From: Nitrospinota bacterium
Lineage (GTDB): Bacteria; UBA8248; JACPRG01
Reading direction: 5' to 3'
DNA: 6,267 nucleotides
Assembly: GCA_030740135.1 (NCBI GenBank)
Contig: JASLXW010000246.1
Coordinates: 1 to 6,267 of the forward strand
Shown here: positions 1 to 4,959 of the stretch, piece by piece
Numbering within the stretch: the first letter of the stretch is position 1
How the letters are laid out: every line of letters starts with the position of its first letter
The notes under the pieces: model-generated
The model's input: the letters and a program-made list of their open reading frames with translations, nothing else
What the model was told of the DNA's origin: nothing
Database searches by the model: none
Program-made: the position numbers and the translations under genes

Positions 1-26
1 GGGTTCAAGTCCCGTCAACCCCGCCA
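1..26 (+). tRNA. 3' end of a tRNA gene, cut by the window edge
   Basis: The first bases read as the 3' half of a T-arm and acceptor stem. GGG at 1-3 ends the 5' side of the T-stem, TTCAAGT at 4-10 is a standard T-loop, and CCCGT at 11-15 is the 3' side of the T-stem. CAACCCC at 16-22 is the 3' side of the acceptor stem, G at 23 is the discriminator base, and CCA at 24-26 is genome-encoded. The 5' acceptor strand outside the window should therefore read close to GGGGTTG. The anticodon lies outside the window, so the amino acid cannot be told; a G discriminator is shared by several isotypes. A rho-independent terminator follows 21 bases later, so this is the last or only gene of its transcript. 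Confidence 0.88.
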
Positions 27-47
27 GAAAATTAATTGTTGAGTAGG

Positions 48-78
48 AAGGGGCGGCGAGGGGCCGCCCTTTTCTTTT
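48..78 (+). terminator. Rho-independent terminator of the tRNA transcript
   Basis: GGGCGGC (51-57) pairs perfectly with GCCGCCC (63-69) around the 5-base loop GAGGG. The stem extends by a G-T pair (50/70) and two A-T pairs (49/71, 48/72). It runs into the T-rich tail TTTTCTTTT at 70-78. This is a canonical intrinsic terminator for plus-strand transcription, placed just after the tRNA. On the minus strand the hairpin is followed only by CTTCC, so it should not act strongly the other way. Confidence 0.9.
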
Positions 79-256
79 GTTCGAAATCCGTCCGGATTCT
101 CACCGTCCGTTCCCAATTGCAACACCTCGACCCGTATTTTTCACAAAGAGAATCTTGAACCTCGGATGGGCCGGTGAACTGTTTGTCTTTCAATACATTG
201 CCCGAAGCAAGCGAGTTGCCCGGCTGAAACACCCCATTCTCTGCGCGGGCGTCTAA

Positions 257-280
257 CGGGCCGGTCCCCGCACCGGCCCG
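257..280 (-). terminator. Perfect GC-rich hairpin, possible 3' end of the minus-strand operon
   Basis: CGGGCCGGT (257-265) and ACCGGCCCG (272-280) form a perfect 9-bp stem with a 6-base loop, about 106 bases beyond the glycosylase stop codon. It is the strongest hairpin in the spacer. No run of T follows on either strand: the minus strand continues TTAGACG and the plus strand GAAAACC. It is therefore not a standard intrinsic terminator. It could protect or mark the 3' end of the mRNA after rho-dependent termination, or act as a weak terminator. The structure is seen; the role is inferred. Confidence 0.35.
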
Positions 281-324
281 GAAAACCGACCGCTTGGAGA
301 ATCCGTCAGCATCAGCGGAAACGT

Positions 325-339
325 ATCACCGGGGGTGAT
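325..339. repeat. Short perfect inverted repeat downstream of the glycosylase gene
   Basis: ATCACC (325-330) and GGTGAT (334-339) form a 6-bp stem around GGG, 48 bases past the glycosylase stop codon. No T-run follows in either direction. It may be a minor RNA hairpin in the 3' untranslated region or a chance palindrome; a role is not shown. Confidence 0.4.
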
Positions 340-386
340 TCCTCGGCCAATCACAATTCAGTGGGTGCGTTGGTGAGAAATCCAGG

Positions 387-959
387 TTAACCCCGGCCCG
401 CGCGGACCTCATCGACGAGTCGCTTGAACTTGTCGAGGATCTCCCGCTCGATTTCGGATTTGGCGTAGGGGCCGGGGAAGAGGAAGACGCGGCTTTCGCC
501 GAACAGGCCGGTCCAGGCTTCGTCCGCGGACTCGATGAGGCCGCCCTCGCCGGGGACCTTCCCGCCCACCAGGACTTCGAGCGCCTTCTTGTAGATGAAA
601 CAGACCACGCGCGGATTTCCCGATTGGATCTGATACAGGACAAACTGCGCGCCCAGGGAGAATTCCTCTTCGGTGACCTCATCGGCCCGGGCCGTGGGGC
701 GGGGTGCAAGGTCCGTGATGCCGAAGCCGCTTTCGAGGAGGGCCTCGTCCTCCCGGCCGTCTTCGGCGTTCTCCAGGAGGCCGGCCGAGCGCAGCCGCTT
801 CCAGAACCGCTTGCCCAGCTTGCCCTGGTGATAATGGCCGGCTTCCATGCTGGGGAGGGACGGGTTCAGGCTGACGAAGAGGACATCCAGGCCGGGCCGC
901 CAAATGGGGGCGAGGGTTTGAATTTCTTGGTTTTGCCAGAAGATGTCGATGACTTGCAT
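387..959 (-). CDS. Uracil/mismatch DNA glycosylase of the Mug/TDG type
   Basis: This 190-residue protein matches the single-domain Mug/TDG family (UDG family 2), cytoplasmic enzymes that remove uracil or mismatched bases from DNA as the first step of base-excision repair. The first motif, VSLNPSLPS (29-37), corresponds to GINPGLSS of E. coli Mug and has the catalytic-type Asn at 32. It is followed by GHYHQGKLGKRFW (41-53), matching the family's GxxFAxPxNRFW stretch. GITDLAPRPTARADEVT (80-96) aligns well with GVTKLVDRPTVQANEVS of Mug. The second active-site motif, normally NPSGLSR-like, reads FPGPYAKSE (161-169) and is divergent, so substrate preference is uncertain. The ATG at 959 has only a weak ribosome-binding site (GGA about 8 bases upstream). 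No ATG, GTG or TTG lies in frame in the 25-base gap after the methyltransferase stop. It is the last gene of the etf group. Family assignment is firm, exact specificity is not. Confidence 0.85.
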   Translation of the reverse strand: MQVIDIFWQNQEIQTLAPIWRPGLDVLFVSLNPSLPSMEAGHYHQGKLGKRFWKRLRSAGLLENAEDGREDEALLESGFGITDLAPRPTARADEVTEEEFSLGAQFVLYQIQSGNPRVVCFIYKKALEVLVGGKVPGEGGLIESADEAWTGLFGESRVFLFPGPYAKSEIEREILDKFKRLVDEVRAGRG

Positions 960-984
960 GACGGGATTCCGGAGCGTCGAGGGA

Positions 985-1812
985 TCAGGCGGGGTCCTTT
1001 TTCGCCGACCAGAAGGTCTTAATCGTTCCTTGATGGGGCAGGGGGATCGGGTTGAACCGCCGGGCGTTGATGTCCACGAACCCGGCTGTCCCCAACATCC
1101 GGGCCACGTTGCTCGACGTGAACATCCGCTGCATGACCACCTCCTGGACCCGTTCGTAGACCTTGCCTTTGCGGAAAAACGCCGTGGATTCCACGCGCCC
1201 GGTCGATTGTTTGGCCGAATAGGTCAACCGGACGACGAGGGAATGGTCGTTCCCTTCGGCAAAATCCACGCGGCCGTTCCAGTAGGTTTCGTAAAACGCC
1301 TGGTCGTTGAGGTCGAACAGGAAAATTCCCCCCGGCTTCAGCGTCTTGTAGACGTTGCGGAAGACCTTCTGGAGGTCGGACTTGCTGGGGAGGTGATTGA
1401 GGCTGTCGTAGACGCACGTGACGAGCTCCGCCGCCTTCGCCTTCGACCACTTCCGCATGTCCCCGCGGACGAACGTGATCTTCCGCCCTCCCTTCGCCTT
1501 GCGGGCGTTCCGTTCGGCGACGGCCAGCATGTCTTTCGAGATGTCCACGCCGGTGACCGTCCAGCCCTTCGCGGCGAAGAGCATGGCCAGCCGGCCCGTC
1601 CCGCACGCCAAGTCGATCATCGCCCCGGGCTTGACGCCTTCGCCCTTGAGCAGCGTCGAAACCCGCTCGAATACCTCCCGGGCGAAATCCCCGGTCCAGT
1701 GCCGGTCATACAGCTCGGCCAGTCGGGTGTAGGGGGGGGAAGGTTTGATGGTCCCTTTCCTCTCCGGAATGACGCGCCCCCCTTCAGCTAGGCGTCCAGA
1801 AGCTCGCGGCAT
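985..1812 (-). CDS. Class I SAM-dependent methyltransferase (start uncertain)
   Basis: A Rossmann-fold methyltransferase of unknown substrate, 275 residues from the ATG at 1812. In that numbering the SAM-binding motif I is IDLACGTGR (66-74). The acidic residue ending strand 2 is in GVDIS (88-92). Motif II is RGDMRKW (116-122), followed by VTCVYDSLNHL (131-141) and LKPGGIFLFDLN (158-169). A strand-rich insert (about 175-225) precedes the C-terminal FTSSNVARMLGTAGF segment, as in many small-molecule methyltransferases of this fold. The start is odd: homology should begin near PYTRLAELYD (27-36), but no ATG, GTG or TTG lies between there and the ATG at 1812, which sits 25 bases inside etfA. A good Shine-Dalgarno (GGAGAGG, 1765-1759) lies 9 bases ahead of an ATC (1749), and GAAGGGGGG precedes an ATT (1770). 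Translation may be coupled to etfA termination or use a rare start. The glycosylase follows after 25 bases. Fold certain, target unknown. Confidence 0.82.
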   Translation of the reverse strand: MPRASGRLAEGGRVIPERKGTIKPSPPYTRLAELYDRHWTGDFAREVFERVSTLLKGEGVKPGAMIDLACGTGRLAMLFAAKGWTVTGVDISKDMLAVAERNARKAKGGRKITFVRGDMRKWSKAKAAELVTCVYDSLNHLPSKSDLQKVFRNVYKTLKPGGIFLFDLNDQAFYETYWNGRVDFAEGNDHSLVVRLTYSAKQSTGRVESTAFFRKGKVYERVQEVVMQRMFTSSNVARMLGTAGFVDINARRFNPIPLPHQGTIKTFWSAKKDPA

Positions 1813-2777
1813 TTCGCCGTGAACGCCGGGATGACGACCTTGTAATCGCCCACGACGCCGAAATGGGCCCGTTCGAAGATGGGGGCCTCGGGGTCGGTGT
1901 TGATGGCCACGATGTTCTTGGACGGTCCCGCGCCGACCATGTGCTGCGTCGCCCCGGAGATCCCCACCGCGAGGTAGAGGTCGGGACCCACGATCTTGCC
2001 CGTCTGGCCGACTTGGTATTGCGGCGGGACCCAGCCCGCGTCCACGGCCGCGCGCGACGCCCCGAGCGCCGCCCCCAGGACCTGGGCGAGCTCCTCCAGG
2101 CACCTGAAGTTCTCCGCCCCGCCCAACCCCCGGCCTCCGGAAATTACGACGGCGGCGTCCTCGAGGCGCACCCCCTCCGTCTCGACGCTGACCTTCTCCA
2201 GGAACTTGACCGGGAGGGCGTCCGCGTCGAGCCCCGCCGGCCGCGATTCGACCTCGCCCGTCCGGGCCGCGTCCGCCTCGGCGCGGGGGAAGGCCTTCGG
2301 CCGGAGGGAGACCACCTGCATGCGGTCGCCCCGGGAGGACACCTCGGCCATCGCGCTTCCGCCCCAGACGGGACGGCTCACGACAAGCTTGTCTCCCTCC
2401 CGGCGAAGGTCCACGCAGTCGCCGGCCAGGTGGGCGTTTTGCCGGTGGGCCACGCGCGGGGCTAGGTCGCGGCCGACATCGTTGAGCGCGCAGAGGAAGA
2501 TCGATGGCTTGACGTCGTCGATGACGCCGTTGACCACCGAGGAATAGGCGCCGCCCTCGTACCCCGCGAGCAGGGGGTCGTTCACGACAATGGCCCGGTC
2601 CGCGCCGAGATGGATCAACGGCTCTCCCAGGGCGGAGACCTCGTGTCCCGCCAAGAGGACGATAACCGCCGCGCCGGATTCGTCGGCCAGCTTCCGGGCG
2701 GTTCCGAGCACTTCGGCGGAGACGGAGGCAAGCCTTCCGTCCGCGCTCTCGGCCAGGGCCAGGATGGGTTGCGTCAC
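1788..2777 (-). CDS. etfA: Electron transfer flavoprotein subunit alpha
   Basis: A 329-residue Etf alpha subunit of usual length. With EtfB it forms a soluble FAD-containing heterodimer that takes electrons from flavin dehydrogenases and passes them on. The N-terminal alpha/beta domain (about 1-195) includes DVGRDLAPRVAHR (100-112), typical of the family. The C-terminal FAD-binding domain has SGGRGLGG (213-220), GASRAAVDAGW (239-249), QVGQTGKIV (255-263), LYLAVGISGATQHMVG (267-282) and IVAINTDPEAPIF (289-301). These cover the Arg, Ser, Gln-Thr-Gly-Lys and His positions that hold the flavin in known EtfA. The family signature is intact except for Thr where Ile or Val is usual before QH. The start is a GTG at 2777 with a strong GGGAG 7 bases upstream that lies next to the etfB stop; the gap to etfB is 11 bases, so the two are co-translated. 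The gene's end may overlap the methyltransferase. The electron donor and acceptor are not encoded in view. Confidence 0.96.
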   Translation of the reverse strand: MTQPILALAESADGRLASVSAEVLGTARKLADESGAAVIVLLAGHEVSALGEPLIHLGADRAIVVNDPLLAGYEGGAYSSVVNGVIDDVKPSIFLCALNDVGRDLAPRVAHRQNAHLAGDCVDLRREGDKLVVSRPVWGGSAMAEVSSRGDRMQVVSLRPKAFPRAEADAARTGEVESRPAGLDADALPVKFLEKVSVETEGVRLEDAAVVISGGRGLGGAENFRCLEELAQVLGAALGASRAAVDAGWVPPQYQVGQTGKIVGPDLYLAVGISGATQHMVGAGPSKNIVAINTDPEAPIFERAHFGVVGDYKVVIPAFTAKCRELLDA

Positions 2778-2788
2778 GCTGTTCTCCC

Positions 2789-3589
2789 TCAGATCAGCTT
2801 CCGCTCGCGGAGGAGGAGGGCCAGATTCTCGGCCGCCTCTTCGAGGGAGTCGCCTTCAACGATTTGGCACTGGCTCTCGTGTTGGGGAATGTAAAGGCGG
2901 AGGAGGTCCTCGCCGGAACCGCCGTCGCCGAACCCGCCGGGCGGGAGGTCGAGGTCCGCCGCACTCCACGTGGGCACCTCTTTCCGCGACGCCTTCAGGA
3001 TGCCGGGAACCGTGGGCAGGCGGGGTTCGTTGATCTCGTTGCTGATGGTGAGGACGCACGGCAGCGACACGTCGTAGGCTGCGCTTCCGTCCGCGATGAC
3101 CCGCTCGACACGGAGGGAGCCTTCGCCCGGCTCGATTTTCTGGACCAGCGTGACGGCGGGCAGCCCCAGGTTCTCGGCGACCGCGAGGCCCGTCGCGCCC
3201 GAGCTCCAGTCGGAGGACACCCGGCCGAAGAGGATCAAGTCGTAATTTTCGATTTTTCGAATCGCCGAGGCCAGGATTTGCGCGGAGCCGAAGGCGTCGG
3301 AGCCCTCGAATGAAGGGTCGCTCAGCAGGACGGCTTCGTCGCACCCCATGGCGAGGGCCTTCTTGATGTTGTCCATCGGACCGTCACCGCCTACGGTGAG
3401 GACGGTGATGCTCCCGCCCAAGGCTTCTTTGAGCTGAACGGCGGCCTCGATGGCGTATTCGTCGAAATTGTTGATGACGGGCGAGACGTTCGGAGGCGGG
3501 ACGACGCGCCTGGCGGCCTCATCCACCTTGAAATCGCGGGCGGGGATGTCCGGGTCCAACACCTGTTTAAAGCAGACGATGATATCCAA
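2789..3589 (-). CDS. etfB: Electron transfer flavoprotein subunit beta (TTG start)
   Basis: A 266-residue Etf beta subunit, the nucleotide-binding partner of EtfA. Family landmarks are DIIVCFKQVLDP (2-13), INNFDEYAIEAAVQLKE (39-55), DNIKKALAMGCDEAVLLSD (73-91), the signature region VERVIADG...LPCVLTISNEINEPR (161-190), and a C-terminal arm ending EEAAENLALLLRERKLI (250-266) that wraps the alpha subunit in known structures. The TTG at 3589 is preferred: it makes the protein begin MDIIVCFKQV as family members do, and GAGAG lies 8 bases upstream. An in-frame TTG at 3673 would add 28 residues with no family counterpart. The loop that binds AMP (or a second FAD in bifurcating Etfs), usually DGDTGQVG-like, reads DWSSGATG (127-134), so nucleotide binding may be altered. 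It is the first gene after a sigma70-like promoter and is followed by etfA after 11 bases. Confidence 0.94.
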   Translation of the reverse strand: MDIIVCFKQVLDPDIPARDFKVDEAARRVVPPPNVSPVINNFDEYAIEAAVQLKEALGGSITVLTVGGDGPMDNIKKALAMGCDEAVLLSDPSFEGSDAFGSAQILASAIRKIENYDLILFGRVSSDWSSGATGLAVAENLGLPAVTLVQKIEPGEGSLRVERVIADGSAAYDVSLPCVLTISNEINEPRLPTVPGILKASRKEVPTWSAADLDLPPGGFGDGGSGEDLLRLYIPQHESQCQIVEGDSLEEAAENLALLLRERKLI

Positions 3590-3653
3590 AGCGTTAACTC
3601 TCAGTGGATTGGGGGATTCGGACAGGTCGAAATCCCGATGGACCTCAACCGTA

Positions 3654-3670
3654 GGCGCCAATACGGCGCC
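3654..3670 (-). promoter_or_regulatory. Hairpin in the predicted etfB leader
   Basis: Two copies of the self-complementary hexamer GGCGCC (3654-3659 and 3665-3670) are separated by five bases and can pair as a 6-bp, 5-base-loop hairpin in the minus-strand RNA. It falls some 20 to 40 bases after the predicted transcription start and about 65 bases before the chosen etfB start. It overlaps an alternative in-frame TTG at 3673. It could stabilise the leader or affect use of that upstream codon. There is no U-tract, so it is not a terminator. Role inferred only from position. Confidence 0.35.
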
Positions 3671-3698
3671 CAATTCCCCAGCAACGAAATCGTGAAAA

Positions 3699-3726
3699 AT
3701 TAACAGTCAAGCGGTGTGGGTGTCAA
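3699..3726 (-). promoter_or_regulatory. Sigma70-like promoter for the etfB-etfA group
   Basis: On the minus strand a perfect -35 box TTGACA (3726-3721) is followed after 16 bases by GTTAAT (3704-3699), which matches four of six bases of the -10 consensus, and then by an AT-rich stretch (ATTTTT). Transcription would start near 3692 and give a leader of about 100 bases before the TTG of etfB at 3589. It is the only good promoter I find in the gap between the dehydrogenase pair and etfB, and it implies separate transcription of the two groups. No experimental support; prediction from consensus. Confidence 0.6.
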
Positions 3727-3882
3727 GTTGCGGTGGATTCAGAGGATATTGTTGCGGGAAGTGGCAACGATTCTGGGTGTGGAGGTGGGTCAGGGCTTTT
3801 ATTTCGTTTCTGATTCGCTTCTTCGCGTTCCTATTCAGAATCGCAGCCCGCGGAGCTTTCGGCCATTTCTTCCCGGGCCGAT
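3727..3882. other. Spacer upstream of the etf promoter, with a small dyad
   Basis: This gap separates the end of the second dehydrogenase gene from the etf promoter. It is locally less GC-rich. It contains a dyad, GTTGC (3751-3755) and GCAAC (3764-3768) around 8 bases, centred about 68 bases upstream of the predicted etf transcription start, a distance compatible with an activator site. An 8-bp inverted repeat (CGATTCTG 3768-3775, CAGAATCG 3836-3843) is also present but widely spaced. I see no strong terminator for the dehydrogenase transcript; a 5-bp stem CGGCC/GGCCG just past its stop (3880-3876 and 3864-3860) has no T-run. Read-through into etfB is possible. Confidence 0.4.
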
Positions 3883-4959
3883 TTACGAAGCCTTGATCAC
3901 GACCTTCAGGGCCTCTTTGCGCATCATGCTCCGCAGGGCCTCCTCAACTTCGGCGATGGGCCGCTCGCCCGACAGGAGGCGCTCGGCCTCGAAGGCCGGA
4001 TCGGCGAGCATGGTCAGGGCCTGGCGCACCATCGCCGGGCGATGATGATAGACGCCCTTCACCGTGATCTCGCTGTAGTGCATCCATTGTGTGTCGAGGG
4101 GCACCGTTGTATCGGCCGGGCAGCCGCCGAACAGATTAACGACCCCGCCGGGCCGAACGGACACTATCGCGTCGGCCCACACCGCCGGCACGCCGGTGCA
4201 GTCGATCGCGAAATCGGCTCCAAGACCGCCGGCGGTTCGGGTCTTGACCGTTTCCGCCTGTCCGCCGCCGCGCTCGATGGCGACGATCTCGTCCGCCCCG
4301 AGGGCTTGGGCCGCTTCGAGTCTTGGTTGATTGGGGTCGGCCGCTATCACCCGATAGCCCGCCCGTTTGAGCGCGGCCACGTGCAGGAGCCCGATGGGGC
4401 CCGCTCCGTAAACGATGGCCTCGATGGCCCCTGTCTCATCTTGGGCGTCGAGCCCGCACGCCTCCATGCCGTGAAGGACGCAGGCGAGCGGTTCCGCGAG
4501 GGCCGCCTTCTCAAAGCCCAGGCCGGCCGGCTTTCGGTAAGTGCTCGTGCGCACGAAGCGCTCCGGAACAAGGAGATACGCGGCGAAGGCGCCGTTGAGG
4601 TAGCGCAAGTCCCGGCAGAGGTTCTCGCGGCTCACGCGGCAGTATGCGCATTCCAGACAGGGGGCGGAGTTTGCGACCACCACGGCGTCGCCGACGGTAA
4701 AGCCGGTCACGCCCTTGCCCGCCGCGGCGACCTCGCCCGCCATCTCGTGGCCGAACAGCGTGGGCGGTGTCAGCATCCGGGCGTGGCCGCCCCGGCGATA
4801 CACCTTCACGTCGGTGCCGCAAGTCGTGGCCGCCCGAACGCGCAACAGGATCTCCCCCCGGCCGGGCGGAACCACCGGCGTCTCGCGGATTTCAATGTGC
4901 TCGGGTCCGAGCAACATGGCCCCGCACATCGTCTTCGGGATCGCGTTTTGAGCGGTCAT
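3883..4959 (-). CDS. Zinc-dependent medium-chain alcohol/polyol dehydrogenase (second of pair)
   Basis: A 358-residue member of the medium-chain dehydrogenase/reductase superfamily, of the sorbitol/threonine dehydrogenase type, expected to oxidise a secondary alcohol or polyol with NAD(P)+ in the cytoplasm. The N-terminal GroES-like catalytic domain has TTCGTD with Cys47, GHE with His71-Glu72, and Glu156 in LAEPLACVLHG as likely catalytic-zinc ligands. PCLECAYCRVSRENLC (100-115) supplies the four structural-zinc cysteines 101, 104, 107 and 115. The Rossmann domain has YGAGPIGLLH (184-193), and strand 2 ends in Asp208 (AADPNQPRL), which favours NAD+ over NADP+. HYSEITVKGVYHHRP (294-308) resembles the family's C-terminal substrate/cofactor region. 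The ATG at 4959 overlaps the stop of the upstream dehydrogenase by one base (TGATG) and has no strong ribosome-binding site of its own, pointing to coupled translation. The substrate cannot be told from sequence. Confidence 0.92.
   Translation of the reverse strand: MTAQNAIPKTMCGAMLLGPEHIEIRETPVVPPGRGEILLRVRAATTCGTDVKVYRRGGHARMLTPPTLFGHEMAGEVAAAGKGVTGFTVGDAVVVANSAPCLECAYCRVSRENLCRDLRYLNGAFAAYLLVPERFVRTSTYRKPAGLGFEKAALAEPLACVLHGMEACGLDAQDETGAIEAIVYGAGPIGLLHVAALKRAGYRVIAADPNQPRLEAAQALGADEIVAIERGGGQAETVKTRTAGGLGADFAIDCTGVPAVWADAIVSVRPGGVVNLFGGCPADTTVPLDTQWMHYSEITVKGVYHHRPAMVRQALTMLADPAFEAERLLSGERPIAEVEEALRSMMRKEALKVVIKAS

Larger units (their letters stand above)
79..386. other. Gene-free spacer between the tRNA terminator and the glycosylase stop
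   Basis: About 300 bases lie between converging transcripts: the tRNA from the left and the etf-methyltransferase-glycosylase group from the right. I see no convincing gene on either strand. A 66-codon minus-strand frame runs across it but ends inside the tRNA terminator region and has no recognisable protein features. The stretch is less GC-rich than the genes between about 81 and 240. It contains two perfect hairpins (257-280 and 325-339, listed separately) and a short direct repeat of TTGCCCG at 198-204 and 216-222. The hairpins are the likely 3'-end structures of the minus-strand transcript. Confidence 0.6.

Noticed and set aside
1..78. tRNA 3' end as an integration (attachment) site
   Set aside because: No integrase and no repeated copy of the tRNA tail is present in the window.
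32..232. 66-codon minus-strand frame near the tRNA
   Set aside because: It runs into the tRNA terminator, has no recognisable motif and no clear ribosome-binding site.
943..1791. Long plus-strand open frame (282 codons) opposite the methyltransferase
   Set aside because: It is antisense to a gene with clear family motifs and shows no domain of its own; long open antisense frames are expected in GC-rich genes.
1813..2103. Upstream extension of the methyltransferase frame to 372 residues
   Set aside because: The extra residues are a low-complexity Gly/Arg/Pro shadow of etfA with no methyltransferase homology.
3714..3896. 60-codon plus-strand frame with a hydrophobic, Phe-rich middle, like a small membrane protein
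   Set aside because: It begins at a GTG without a ribosome-binding site, overlaps the end of the dehydrogenase gene, and its composition follows from local T-rich DNA; no support beyond being open.
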